Assembly (NCBI RefSeq): GCF_004768465.1 | Contig: NZ_SRMF01000001.1 | Location: 354,851 to 418,850, forward strand | DNA length: 64,000 nt | Source: Natronospirillum operosum | Lineage (GTDB): Bacteria; Pseudomonadota; Gammaproteobacteria; Pseudomonadales; Natronospirillaceae | Direction: 5' to 3' | Made by a program: the position numbers and the translations under genes | Part shown: positions 15,890 through 24,554 of the stretch, one piece after another | Layout: each line of letters begins with the position of its first letter | Numbering within the stretch: position 1 is the first letter of the stretch | Notes under the pieces: model-generated | What the model saw: only the letters and a program-made list of their open reading frames with translations | Told to the model about the DNA's origin: nothing | The model's database searches: none

Positions 15890-17122
15890 TCAGGCTTTCA
15901 GCAGCGGTTTCAATGGTGCCTCCGGGTCGGCCAGCACTTCCGGGTTCGGCTTGATGCCCCGATTGATCAGCCGTTCGCACACCTTGATGTCACGGGCAAT
16001 CGCATTGCCTTCGGCAACACCGGCAGCACCGGCCAGAGAGCCGTCACTGCGCAGACTGAACAGCAGCCGGCCGCGTTCGCCCAGATCCCGCGTAATGGTT
16101 TCGCTGCCCTGGTCCGTCATGCCCACAATCTGCAGGCCAAGATCAAACTGATCGGACCAGAACCAGGGTGCCTTTTCGTATGATTCGCTTTCCCCCAGCA
16201 TGTTGCGGGCGGCCACCTCGGCCTGTTCCTGTGCGCAGCGCCAGGATTCCAGCCGGATGCGCAGGTCATCATAGAGCGGGTGCGGGAAGGAGCAGCAATC
16301 ACCGGCGGCAAAGATATCCGGGTCTTCGGTGCGCATGCCGCCGTCGACTGCCACGCCGTTCTCGATGCGCAGGCCGGCCGATTCGGCCAGGCCGGTGTTG
16401 GGGGCGGCGCCGACGCCGGCAATAATCATGTCGGCCTGAATGGTCTGGCCGTTGGACAGGGTCAGCATGCGCCGGTCATGCCGGGTGTTGACGTCGGTAA
16501 TTCGGGTCGACAGGTGGATGTTGACCCCGCGGGCCTCGTGCTCGGCCCGGATCTTTTGTGCAATGACCCCCGGCACAGCGCGTTTCATCAGTTCATCCTG
16601 CAGCTCCAGCACATGCACCTCGGCACCGCGCTGGCGCAGCGAAGCCGCCACTTCAAGGCCGATGAAGCCACCGCCAATAATCACCGCATGCAGGCCTTCG
16701 CGAATGCGCTCGCGGATGCGGTCCGAATCTTCGGCTGAGCGCAGCAGCAGAATGGACGGGTCCGGCACCTTGGGAATGCGGATACGCCGCGCGCTGGCGC
16801 CCATGGCCAGCAGCAGCTTGTCGTAATGCAGGGTTTCACCGCTACGGGTCATCAGGGCCTTCGCATCGCGCTTGATGGCTTCAACGGTCACGCCTGGCCG
16901 GAAGTCGATGTCCAGTTCGTCCAGACGGCCGCTGCCGCCGATATCCGTCAGGCTGTCATGCGCACCGGTCAGGTAGGCCTTGGACAGGGGCGGGCGTTCA
17001 TAGGGCGTATGGGGCTCTTCGCCCAGAAGGGTGATGGGGCCCGTCCACCCCTGGTCACGCAGGGTTACTGCTGCCCGCACACCGGCTTCGCCGGCTCCGA
17101 TAATGACCATGCCTGCACTCAT
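15890..17122 (-). CDS. FAD-dependent ferredoxin reductase (MocF-like)
   Basis: A 410-residue flavoprotein that passes electrons from NAD(P)H to a small ferredoxin. It has the FAD fingerprint IGAGEAGVRAAVTL at the N-terminus, ERPPLSKAYL, the NAD fingerprint IGGGFIGLEVAASLRQRG around residue 150, and TEDPDIFAAGDCCSFPHP near 265. The C-terminal domain begins ESWRCAQEQAEVAARNM, as in ferredoxin reductases of Rieske oxygenase systems. The nearest oxygenase partners are the two MocD-like enzymes and the MocE ferredoxin at 17254-25990; in Rhizobium mocDEF the reductase is the third component. It has its own transcript, since an intrinsic terminator separates it from the upstream desaturase gene. Confidence 0.88.
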   Translation of the reverse strand: MSAGMVIIGAGEAGVRAAVTLRDQGWTGPITLLGEEPHTPYERPPLSKAYLTGAHDSLTDIGGSGRLDELDIDFRPGVTVEAIKRDAKALMTRSGETLHYDKLLLAMGASARRIRIPKVPDPSILLLRSAEDSDRIRERIREGLHAVIIGGGFIGLEVAASLRQRGAEVHVLELQDELMKRAVPGVIAQKIRAEHEARGVNIHLSTRITDVNTRHDRRMLTLSNGQTIQADMIIAGVGAAPNTGLAESAGLRIENGVAVDGGMRTEDPDIFAAGDCCSFPHPLYDDLRIRLESWRCAQEQAEVAARNMLGESESYEKAPWFWSDQFDLGLQIVGMTDQGSETITRDLGERGRLLFSLRSDGSLAGAAGVAEGNAIARDIKVCERLINRGIKPNPEVLADPEAPLKPLLKA

Positions 17123-17211
17123 TGATAGGGTCCTCTAGTCTGATAGGTCTGTCAGGTCTCGTTATGGGGCCTATTGTCGCCTCTCGCACGACTGGATGCC
17201 ACCAGTCATCA

Positions 17212-17238
17212 AAACAAAAAAGGGGGGCATGCGCCCCC
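17212..17238 (-). terminator. intrinsic terminator of the minus-strand sugar-transport/oxygenase operon
   Basis: Read on the minus strand: stem GGGGGC, loop GCAT, stem GCCCCC, then CTTTTTTGTTTT. It lies 15 bases after the stop of the desaturase-like gene and separates that operon from the ferredoxin reductase gene. Confidence 0.85.
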
Positions 17239-17253
17239 AATACCCTCAGTCAG

Positions 17254-18315
17254 TCAGGGTATCTGTTCTCCGTCAGGTATCTGACGAGAGACAAACCAGG
17301 TCGGATCCTGTCTTTGCCGCAGCAACACAGGGATGATTTCCCGATACGCAGCCAGCAGGCTGGGGTAGGGCGGTGGGCATTGACCCTTTATCTGTTCATG
17401 CAGCTGTGGCAACTGGTGAAAGGGCACCATCGGAAACATGTGGTGTTCCAGATGGTACTGCATGTTCATGTACAGGAAACCGAAGACCGGGTTGAACCTG
17501 ACGGTTCGACAGTTCAGTCGATGATCCAGAACATTTTCCGGTAACCCGGCATGCTGGGTCAGGTTGAAGACATGAGCCAGAGGTCCCCCGTAGAAGCGCG
17601 GCAGCATGACCAGCAGCAGTGGCAGCAGGGTGCTCCAGTAGAGACTGGCGCCGAGCACCAGCAACCAGAGCGCCACGTAGATTCGGCTGGCGCGATACAT
17701 GCGGGGCAGTTCCTGCGCCGGGACGATCTCTCTGGTTTCGGCACTGACACTGCCAGCGGCATGACGCAGAATGCGCATCATTTCCTTTGGTCCCGAGTGC
17801 AGGTAGAACAGCTCAAGTGCCAGTGCCGCCAGGCTGGGCGGGCGCGTGGCCGTGATCTCACGGTCTCGGCCCTGAATCAGCGTATCCGTGTGGTGACGGG
17901 CATGGCTCCAGCGCCAGTAAATGGCTTCGTGATGGCACATGAAGCCGGTCAGATGCATAAAAGTGGTATTGAGCCAGCGGGTCCGGAACGGTGTGCCGTG
18001 CCACATCTCGTGAATAATGTGGTCACTGGCACAGTACAGCACGCCATACAGCATGAATGCCGGCAAAGCCCACCAGGTACCCCAACTGTAGATGGCCAGG
18101 ACGCCAGTGCCGATCAGCAGGACCAGCCAGAGCCCCAGGTGGCGCAGCGCCGGGCCATTGCGGCGCTGCATCAGTTGCTTCATCGTCTTGCGGTCGATAT
18201 CACACCGGTGCCAGTTGGCCGAGGCCAGGCCTCGGCGGACCGCCTCTTCGCTCTGCGGCCCGGTCAGGCTGTAGTCGTACTCCTGTCGGGCCTGTTGCTT
18301 CAGCGTGGTGCTCAT
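17254..18315 (-). CDS. membrane di-iron oxygenase, fatty-acid-desaturase superfamily (MocD-like), copy 1
   Basis: A 353-residue membrane enzyme with hydrophobic pairs near 60-100 and 190-230 and the three histidine boxes of the desaturase/AlkB superfamily: HEMWH, HARHHTDT and YHLEHHMFP, plus LTQHAGLPENVLDH. It closely resembles the copy at 24555-25631. MocD, its likely relative, works with Rieske ferredoxin MocE and reductase MocF to demethylate 3-O-methyl-scyllo-inosamine in Rhizobium. Being the last gene of a sugar-importer operon argues for a small polar substrate rather than a lipid (inference). ATG 18315 follows GGAGG; GTG 18333 in frame has no ribosome site. Confidence 0.82.
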   Translation of the reverse strand: MSTTLKQQARQEYDYSLTGPQSEEAVRRGLASANWHRCDIDRKTMKQLMQRRNGPALRHLGLWLVLLIGTGVLAIYSWGTWWALPAFMLYGVLYCASDHIIHEMWHGTPFRTRWLNTTFMHLTGFMCHHEAIYWRWSHARHHTDTLIQGRDREITATRPPSLAALALELFYLHSGPKEMMRILRHAAGSVSAETREIVPAQELPRMYRASRIYVALWLLVLGASLYWSTLLPLLLVMLPRFYGGPLAHVFNLTQHAGLPENVLDHRLNCRTVRFNPVFGFLYMNMQYHLEHHMFPMVPFHQLPQLHEQIKGQCPPPYPSLLAAYREIIPVLLRQRQDPTWFVSRQIPDGEQIP

Positions 18316-18336
18316 GGCAGAGCCTCCGGCCACCCG

Positions 18337-19110
18337 TCAGGCGGCGTCAGTGCAATTGCGACCACCGTCACGGATGATCTGTTCCAGGTCGTCGGCGCTC
18401 ATTTCATCCTTGCGCACATCAGCTACCTTGGCCCCGTTTTCCATGATCACCACCCGGTCGGCCAGGCGATGCACCTGATAGACATCATGGGTAATATAGA
18501 TGACCAGCAACCCTTGCTCTTTCAGCTGTTGGGCCAGTTCATTCACATGCTCGCGCTCGCGCACCGAGAGGTGGTTGGTGGGCTCGTCCATGATGATGAC
18601 TCTGTTCTTGAAGGCTACGGCCCGACCGATCTTGACCGACTGGCGCTCACCGCCAGACAGCGTAGCCACTTCATCATCCACCGAGACGTTGTCGCGCAGC
18701 CCAAAGGTATGCACAACATCATTGCTGGCCTTGCGCATGGCCTTGAAATCAAGGAAGGGTATGCCGAGAATCCGCTTCACCGGCTCCCGCCCGAGAAAGA
18801 AGTTGCGCGCAATGCTGAGGTTGTCACAGAGTCCGACGGACTGCTGGATGGTCTCGATACCAAACTCGATAGCCTGCTTGGGATGAAACTTCTCCACCTT
18901 CCGGCCCGCGAAACAAACCTCGCCGGAGGTCGGTGCATACACGCCCGACATCACGTTGATCAGGGTCGTCTTGCCGGCACCGTTGTCACCGACCAGGCCA
19001 ATCAGCTCACCGCCATACAGTTTCAGATCGATGTTTTTCAACGCATGAAAACTGCCGAAACTCAGGTTGAGATTGCGCACCTCGATCAGAGGCGTCTTGT
19101 TGTTGTCCAT
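18337..19110 (-). CDS. ribose-type sugar ABC transporter, ATP-binding subunit
   Basis: A single-domain ATPase (257 residues) of the CUT2 carbohydrate importers. Walker A is GDNGAGKTTLINVMSG, the signature is LSGGERQ and Walker B is VIIMDEP, followed by a switch His (IYITHD). Its short length contrasts with the two-domain RbsA type and matches IatA-like subunits, so the two ATPase sites come from a homodimer. It lies between the permease genes and the MocD-like gene, all on the minus strand with gaps of about 20 bases. ATG 19110 has AGAGGACAGG; the upstream in-frame start overlaps the permease gene. Confidence 0.92.
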   Translation of the reverse strand: MDNNKTPLIEVRNLNLSFGSFHALKNIDLKLYGGELIGLVGDNGAGKTTLINVMSGVYAPTSGEVCFAGRKVEKFHPKQAIEFGIETIQQSVGLCDNLSIARNFFLGREPVKRILGIPFLDFKAMRKASNDVVHTFGLRDNVSVDDEVATLSGGERQSVKIGRAVAFKNRVIIMDEPTNHLSVREREHVNELAQQLKEQGLLVIYITHDVYQVHRLADRVVIMENGAKVADVRKDEMSADDLEQIIRDGGRNCTDAA

Positions 19111-19135
19111 GATCCTGTCCTCTTTTGAATCTGTT

Positions 19136-20164
19136 TTAGCGCAGTCGCAGCGCCCATTGCCGTACTCGGGCATCCAGCAGCGCAGCACAGATAACGAAGG
19201 TCGCCATCACCACCAGATAGAGTTGCGGTGTGGTGCCGGTAATGACCAGATAGCTCTGAATACTGGCCAGAATGAAGGCACCGGCTATGGTGCCGATGAT
19301 GCTCATGCGGCCGCCGGCCAGGGCACAGCCTCCGACCACGCAGGCTGCAATGGCCTCCAGCTCCATCAGACGACCCGTGGTGCCATCGGCATAACCCACC
19401 TTGTTGGCTTCCAGAATGCCCGCAAAGGCTGCGCACAGGCCCACCACAATGAAAGCGGTCAGCTTGACGCGGCGTACGCGGACGCCTCTTGAAGTGGCGC
19501 TTTTGGCATCTCCACCCACGGCCAGCAGTCGGTTGCCGAACGGCATGGTGAACATCACCAGATGCAGAACCACCATGAACGCCAGCATCCAGAGCACCGA
19601 GTTGTTGAAACCGAAGAAGGTGCCACTGCCAAAGGCCAGATAACCGTCCATGGCCAGTCGTTCTGCCAGGGGAATGCGCAGGGCGCCATCCTGTACCAGC
19701 ATGTAGGCGATGCCGCGGAAAATGAACAGTGAACTGAGCGTGATGATCAGCGAGGGGATGCCCAGATAGGCCACCAGATAGCCATTGAAGGCGCCGATCA
19801 TGAAACCGACCAGCAGCGCCGTGCCGACCGCAGCAAACACCCCGAATTCCGGGGCCAGGGCCAGAAAGGTCATGGCGCCCATCGCAAAGATGGAGCCGAC
19901 TGAAATGTCGATTTCGCCGGCACAGATGACCAGCGATTGCCCGATGGCGATGATGGCCAGAACGGCAGTCACATGGGTGACAGATACCATATTGGCATGA
20001 TTGAGAAACACGCCGTTGGTGGTCACTGCAAACACCAGCGTCAGCACCAGTGCCACCAGCACGGCAATGGTTTCCCGATAATGCACCAGACCCCGCATGA
20101 GGCTCCGGCGGGTGCGTATGACCACGGAGTCCGCAGGCCCGTGAGTAGTGGTTGTGGCAGTCAT
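19136..20164 (-). CDS. ribose-type sugar ABC transporter, permease 2
   Basis: A 342-residue CUT2 permease with about eight to ten membrane segments. It carries the family's AICAGEIDISVGSIFAMGAM-like loop (QSLVICAGEIDISVGS), GGDAKSATSRGV and the C-terminal GGCALAGGRMSIIGT. It is paralogous to the next permease gene, so the transporter probably uses a heterodimer. The N-terminus has a 50-residue cytoplasmic lead. ATG 20164 follows GAGGAGA; it is 13 bases downstream of permease 1. Confidence 0.9.
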   Translation of the reverse strand: MTATTTTHGPADSVVIRTRRSLMRGLVHYRETIAVLVALVLTLVFAVTTNGVFLNHANMVSVTHVTAVLAIIAIGQSLVICAGEIDISVGSIFAMGAMTFLALAPEFGVFAAVGTALLVGFMIGAFNGYLVAYLGIPSLIITLSSLFIFRGIAYMLVQDGALRIPLAERLAMDGYLAFGSGTFFGFNNSVLWMLAFMVVLHLVMFTMPFGNRLLAVGGDAKSATSRGVRVRRVKLTAFIVVGLCAAFAGILEANKVGYADGTTGRLMELEAIAACVVGGCALAGGRMSIIGTIAGAFILASIQSYLVITGTTPQLYLVVMATFVICAALLDARVRQWALRLR

Positions 20165-20177
20165 GGAGTCTTCTCCT

Positions 20178-21167
20178 CTATTCTGCGGCCGGTTGCTTGC
20201 CATAAATCCACACCCCCAACAGTCGGTTGAAGACCACCACACTGATCAGCAGTACACCCACAAAGGTAATGAACCAGCTGGACGGCGCACCCATACCCAC
20301 CAGTTGGTAGCGCACGGAGACAATGATCAGGGCGCCGAGGATGGCCCCCAGCACGGTGCCGCGACCACCCCGCAGCGAGCAGCCACCAACGATAGCCGCC
20401 GCAATGGCTTCCAGCTCGAACTGGTAGCCCATGGACACATAGGTCTGGGGACGGTCGGCGATGGTCAGAATGCCGGCGAAGGCTGCCAGCACGGAGCAGG
20501 CTACAAAGGCCCAGGTCTTGATCAGGTCATTGCGCACCCCGCGGGACAGGGCACTGGGGGCGTCACCGCCGACTGCATAAAGCTGGTTGCCAAAGGCACT
20601 TCGAGTCAGCAGCAGATGGAAGATCAGCGCCACCAGCAGAAAAATCCACACTGAATTGGGTATGCCCATGGCCTGACCGCCCAGCAACTGATTGAACCAG
20701 TGCTGGCGCGCTTCAGTGGCGAATCGAGGCACGCCAGCGCCGGTCATCAGATAGATGGCGCCCCGGTAAAAGAACAGACCGCACAGGGTGACAATAACGG
20801 CGGACAGTTTGCCGCGCAGGATCAGGGCCGCATTGATCAACCCGATCAGTGCAGCGCCCATCAGCACGGCTGTTGCAGCACCAATGACGCCCAACTGAGG
20901 CTCGAACAAAATGTAGGAAATGCCACCAATGCCGTACACCGAGCCTACCGACAGGTCGACCTCTTTCACGATCAGTACCAGCGTCTGGCCCAGTGCAACG
21001 AGGCCGAGAATGGCACTGAAATGCAGGACATTGCGCATGGTGAACGCGTTGAAAAAGCCATCGTAGTCCAGGGTGGCAAAACCGAGGAACAGCACGGTGG
21101 CTATCAGTATGGCACCGAAATCCGGTCGTTTGATGACCTTCTCCCAGTGCAGTTTAGCGGTATCCAT
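20178..21167 (-). CDS. ribose-type sugar ABC transporter, permease 1
   Basis: A 329-residue CUT2 permease with the same hallmarks as its neighbour: GQTLVLIVKEVDLSVGSVYG, GGDAPSALSRGV and GGCSLRGGRGTVLGA. It lies 71 bases downstream of the binding-protein gene. Its GGGGTAG ribosome site is weak. With permease 2 and the ATPase it makes the membrane complex for the binding protein at 21239-22255. The substrate is unknown; its operon partners (TIM-barrel epimerase, MocD-like oxygenase) suggest a cyclitol or modified sugar. Confidence 0.9.
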   Translation of the reverse strand: MDTAKLHWEKVIKRPDFGAILIATVLFLGFATLDYDGFFNAFTMRNVLHFSAILGLVALGQTLVLIVKEVDLSVGSVYGIGGISYILFEPQLGVIGAATAVLMGAALIGLINAALILRGKLSAVIVTLCGLFFYRGAIYLMTGAGVPRFATEARQHWFNQLLGGQAMGIPNSVWIFLLVALIFHLLLTRSAFGNQLYAVGGDAPSALSRGVRNDLIKTWAFVACSVLAAFAGILTIADRPQTYVSMGYQFELEAIAAAIVGGCSLRGGRGTVLGAILGALIIVSVRYQLVGMGAPSSWFITFVGVLLISVVVFNRLLGVWIYGKQPAAE

Positions 21168-21238
21168 AGAATCTACCCCAGGACAGTCAAGGAGAACCGG
21201 GGCCAGCGCACAGGGTATGCACGCCAGCCCTCAAGGTC

Positions 21239-22255
21239 TTACCAGGTAATCATTTCCTCGTAACCGCTGTCGCCAAAGACCTGGCGCAATACCTGCTCCC
21301 ACTGGTCGACGTTGGAGGCATCGATTATTGACGGTCCGGTCAGGATGTCGGAAGCCGGCTCGAAACCATAGTGCACCTTCCAGAACAGCCAGTTCATGGT
21401 CTCGTAGCCCTGCAGCCAGAAGCCCTGAGAGGTGGACGCGAGCATGTTGCCGAGCTGCACGCCGGATACATGCTGAGAGGAAGCATCCGTGGTGACAATA
21501 TAAACGTCATCGCGGCCCAGTTCCTCGGTCACGCCGTGAATGACCGGACCCTGATCCCCGGCCGGACCGAAGATATAGTTGATGTCATCGTTGCGTGCGA
21601 GGAAGGAACCCAGGATGTTGCGTGCCTGCGCCGGATCCCAGGCCGTGGTCAGCACCTCGGTATCGATCCCTGCCTCTGCCATGCCGTCAATCATGCCCTG
21701 GCAGCGTGCCACCAGACCGGAATGACCGGCATCGGGGTTGTTGCACAGGACGCGGTTCGGCATGTCGATCTCCCCGGCCTCGGCACGGCGCAGAATGTAC
21801 TCCGCCATATGCAAACCATCCAGATAGAGGTCGGTACCGACATAGGTCACATAGGGGATCTTTTCATCAGCATCGCGCAGATCCGGGGTGTTGAACGCCA
21901 CCACCGGAATGCCGGCATCGATGGCCCGCTGAATGGCCCCCTCCAGTGCTGGCGCATCCGTGATGGCGACCGCCAGACCGTCAGGGTTGGTCGCGATGGC
22001 CTGCTCGATCAACTGAATATAGCGCTGGGTGCTCACTTCGCTGGTAGCGATGTATTCCGTCTTCACTTCCGGGAAGCGCCGTTCGAACTCCGCAAGCGAA
22101 GCATCGAACCAGCGGGCATTGATGTCGTTGGCGCCAATATGAGACACCATGACCAGTCGGTACTGGGCGTCTGCTGCGGCACTGCCTGCCAGCAGCCCTG
22201 CACTCAGGGTGATGCCAGCGCAGAATTGCGCCATCTTTTTGGCCAGGTTTTTCAT
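21239..22255 (-). CDS. ribose-type sugar ABC transporter, periplasmic binding protein
   Basis: A 338-residue periplasmic-binding protein of the LacI-like sugar fold (Peripla_BP_4). A Sec signal peptide ends around GSAAADA (residue 30). The two-lobe fold shows YRLVMVSHIGANDINARWFD at the start, NPDGLAVAITDAPAL, and IPVVAFNTPD. Relatives bind ribose, inositol or rhizopine (MocB). Ligand cannot be read from sequence. ATG has GGAGAG. The 71-base gap from the epimerase gene contains a small stem-loop. Confidence 0.9.
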   Translation of the reverse strand: MKNLAKKMAQFCAGITLSAGLLAGSAAADAQYRLVMVSHIGANDINARWFDASLAEFERRFPEVKTEYIATSEVSTQRYIQLIEQAIATNPDGLAVAITDAPALEGAIQRAIDAGIPVVAFNTPDLRDADEKIPYVTYVGTDLYLDGLHMAEYILRRAEAGEIDMPNRVLCNNPDAGHSGLVARCQGMIDGMAEAGIDTEVLTTAWDPAQARNILGSFLARNDDINYIFGPAGDQGPVIHGVTEELGRDDVYIVTTDASSQHVSGVQLGNMLASTSQGFWLQGYETMNWLFWKVHYGFEPASDILTGPSIIDASNVDQWEQVLRQVFGDSGYEEMITW

Positions 22256-22326
22256 GATTTCTCTCCTGTCTGTGGTTGTTTTTATCGAGACATGGTGATG
22301 CGCTTTGGCAGCGCTTTTTTCCGGCT

Positions 22327-23160
22327 TCAGGCGGTTCCCGCCAGTTGTTGGTCCAGAAACTGAATGCTTTGCCGGACAAGCGACTCGTGATCGTCTGCAT
22401 CCTGGACACTGCGCGCAAAGGGCTCGAAGGAGAAGTAGCCGCGATAACCCGCACGCAGCAACTCGTTCATCTGGCCGCAGTTGTCCATGATGTCGTCGCG
22501 CCCGACCATGATGCGATGGCTGTCCTGCAGCTCAGCGCGTGGTGTGGTGCGGGCACTGACACCCGATATGTGTACAAGCTCGGTCATCCGGGGATAGACC
22601 TGCGTTTCATCAGCCACATGGTGATGAAAGCTGTCCTGCAGCAGGCCGAAGGTCTGCCAGGCGTCCAGAGTATCGATCGCCTTAACGGCACTTTGCTTGC
22701 TGCGCAGAGACGAGATGGAAAAGCCCAGAGGCTCGATCAGGCCCTTGATGCCGGCGTCAGCCAGCAGGGGTTCAAGCCGGTTCAGTGACTCCAGAAGACG
22801 CTGGCGGCCGGTCTCGGAATCGACTTGATAGGAAGCCAGGTTGACCGGACACATCACCAGATAGTCACCACCGCAGATGACGACCTGTTCAATCATTGCC
22901 CGGGCTTCCCGGTCGCGGTCGTCGGTCCAGTAGTTGAACTGCTGCAGCGCATTGATGCTGAGTATTCTGATACCGTGGTCATCGGCGGCCTGCCGGGCCT
23001 GGCGCGCATCGGCGGCAGTCCTGATGCTGTGTTCGCCAATGTCATTGCGCAGTTCAACGGCATCAATGCCCACCCGGCTGGCAAGGCTGCAGAAGGCCCT
23101 GGTGTCCAGTCTGGGGGCCAGAATATGATTCAACGCATACTGGGGCTTGGGTGCAGTCAC
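22327..23160 (-). CDS. sugar phosphate isomerase/epimerase-like TIM barrel (IolE/MocC/IolH-like)
   Basis: A 277-residue xylose-isomerase-like barrel (AP endonuclease 2 superfamily). Visible strands include GIDAVELRNDIGEHS, GIRILSINAL and GIKGLIEPLGFSISS, and near the C-terminus GYRGYFSFEPF; the Glu and His residues (IEPLG, SFHHHV, HISG, FEPF) would hold a divalent metal. It is only distantly like iolE at 61401. It is the first gene of the importer operon, so it probably converts the imported compound (inference). The start is GTG 23160 with GGAGAG. Confidence 0.8.
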   Translation of the reverse strand: MTAPKPQYALNHILAPRLDTRAFCSLASRVGIDAVELRNDIGEHSIRTAADARQARQAADDHGIRILSINALQQFNYWTDDRDREARAMIEQVVICGGDYLVMCPVNLASYQVDSETGRQRLLESLNRLEPLLADAGIKGLIEPLGFSISSLRSKQSAVKAIDTLDAWQTFGLLQDSFHHHVADETQVYPRMTELVHISGVSARTTPRAELQDSHRIMVGRDDIMDNCGQMNELLRAGYRGYFSFEPFARSVQDADDHESLVRQSIQFLDQQLAGTA

Positions 23161-23252
23161 GATTCGATCTCTCCAGAGTGTTGTTCTTGTAGTTGATCTG
23201 GATCAATGGTTAGGAATCGTGATGATTCATGTCAAACAATGGATCACAACTT

Positions 23253-23283
23253 TGATGTAGTTCTATCAAAAAACATCATAATT
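23253..23283. promoter_or_regulatory. candidate LacI-type operator before the sugar-importer operon
   Basis: TGATGT (23253-23258) and ACATCA (23273-23278) form an inverted repeat with a 14-base spacer, and ACATCATAATT (23273-23283) nearly repeats ACATCATTATT at 24420-24430, in front of the LacI gene. Position, about 100 bases upstream of the epimerase start, suits a promoter-region operator. Confidence 0.5.
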
Positions 23284-23337
23284 GGGATCAGAATACCGCA
23301 GCTTGAAAGTTTTACCGCATGAATTGTTCAGCGGCTC

Positions 23338-24369
23338 CTATACACTTTCCGATATGTAGAGATCGGCATTCAGCGGCACCTCGGTCATACCCACCCGGTT
23401 GGGGTTGCCCAGAGCATCAATCATGGCCTCAATGGTCTTTGCAGACAGCCGTTCGATGGGAGTGGCGGTGACCATGTCAATGGTGCCGTCGAGCAGCGCT
23501 TCCCGTGTGGTGGGGGTGAGCTCGTTGCACACAACGATCAGGTTCTCGCCTGTCCGTTCATCCCGCAGGGCCTGAATCAGGCCCTCCACACCGCCGCCGG
23601 CGCTGAAAATGCCGACCAGGTCGGGGTTGCTGGTCACCATATCCATGGCCGCCTCATAGGCCAGCTTGCTGTCGTCCAGATCAATGATGGACTCCATGAC
23701 GGTGAACCGGGGTGTGTACTCGCGCAGGTAACTGCGAAAGCTGATCTCCGACATTTCCTGGCCCAGATACCGATGAGTGCCCAGCATGATACCGACCTGA
23801 CCGGGTCGCCGGCTCAGGCGGGATATGGCCCAGGCGGCAGTGCGCCCGCGCTTGCGGTTGTCGACCCCGAGAAACCCGGCGCGACCGGGTGCAACGACAT
23901 CCGAGAGCAGGCAGAAAACAGGTATGCCACGGGCAGAAATCTCGTCGATGGCGGCGCTGACCTGGGTGTGATTGACTGCCACTATGGCGATGGCATCTGC
24001 CGTCTCCGCCGCTGCATGGAGCCGCTCTGCCAGTACGCCCGGCACAATATCGGCAACAAACTCCACCGTGGCCTCGCCATTGATATCAGCATGGCCGGCA
24101 GTTGCCTGTTCCATGGCTTTGCCCAGTTGCTGATAGAAGTAGTCTTCGCCTTTCTGCAGAATGAAGTGGAATCGATAGTGCGGCATGGATTCCCGCATAC
24201 GCTGGCGGATCAGACCGGCTGCATGGTAGCCGATGCGCTCTGCGGCCAGCAGGACGCGCTGCGCTGTATTTTCCCGAACTCGATGGCGGTTGTTCAGAAC
24301 CCGGTCAACGGTAGCCACGCTGACGCCGGACTCGCGAGCCAGATCCTTGATGGTAGGGCGGCGACTCAT
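23338..24369 (-). CDS. LacI-family transcriptional regulator
   Basis: A 343-residue repressor-type protein. The N-terminal helix-turn-helix and hinge are typical (TIKDLARESGVSVATVDRVL, then RVLLAAERIGY). The rest is a periplasmic-binding-like sugar sensor (DAIAIVAVNHTQVSAAIDEI, GFLGVDNRKRGRTAAWAI, DLVGIFSAGGGVEGL). It lies between the importer operon on its own strand and the divergent oxygenase/ferredoxin operon, and probably controls both through the repeats at 23253-23283 and 24420-24449. The effector is presumably the imported cyclitol or a product. ATG has GAGGAA. Confidence 0.9.
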   Translation of the reverse strand: MSRRPTIKDLARESGVSVATVDRVLNNRHRVRENTAQRVLLAAERIGYHAAGLIRQRMRESMPHYRFHFILQKGEDYFYQQLGKAMEQATAGHADINGEATVEFVADIVPGVLAERLHAAAETADAIAIVAVNHTQVSAAIDEISARGIPVFCLLSDVVAPGRAGFLGVDNRKRGRTAAWAISRLSRRPGQVGIMLGTHRYLGQEMSEISFRSYLREYTPRFTVMESIIDLDDSKLAYEAAMDMVTSNPDLVGIFSAGGGVEGLIQALRDERTGENLIVVCNELTPTTREALLDGTIDMVTATPIERLSAKTIEAMIDALGNPNRVGMTEVPLNADLYISESV

Positions 24370-24419
24370 GGCGGTATTCCTCTTTTTCAGTCAGTCAGAA
24401 AGACCAGATTATCTCAAAA

Positions 24420-24449
24420 ACATCATTATTTCATGAATTAAAATGATGT
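24420..24449. promoter_or_regulatory. candidate operator in the LacI/oxygenase divergent region
   Basis: ACATCATT (24420-24427) and AATGATGT (24442-24449) are exact inverted arms with a 14-base AT-rich spacer that itself contains TCATGA. It lies 51 bases from the LacI start and about 105 bases from the oxygenase start, within a very AT-rich stretch. Confidence 0.6.
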
Positions 24450-24554
24450 AAAATGATAGGTTATGTCATTCTTGCTTGTGCTGCGTTGTGGGGGCGTTCT
24501 AAAGTCTGGCTCAACAATAATCCAACAAGATGCATCATGAAGGAGGTTCTCCGC

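Noticed and set aside
17254..18315. Ordinary membrane lipid desaturase
   Set aside because: The superfamily is shared, but the gene ends a sugar-importer operon and its paralogue is next to a Rieske ferredoxin, unlike lipid desaturases.
17551..19128. 525-codon plus-strand frame
   Set aside because: It crosses antisense to the oxygenase and ATPase genes, whose motifs are clear; no ribosome site.
22300..22320. Small hairpin GCGCT-ttggc-AGCGC followed by six T on the plus strand
   Set aside because: Both neighbours are transcribed on the minus strand, where the T run precedes rather than follows the hairpin; not a terminator for them.
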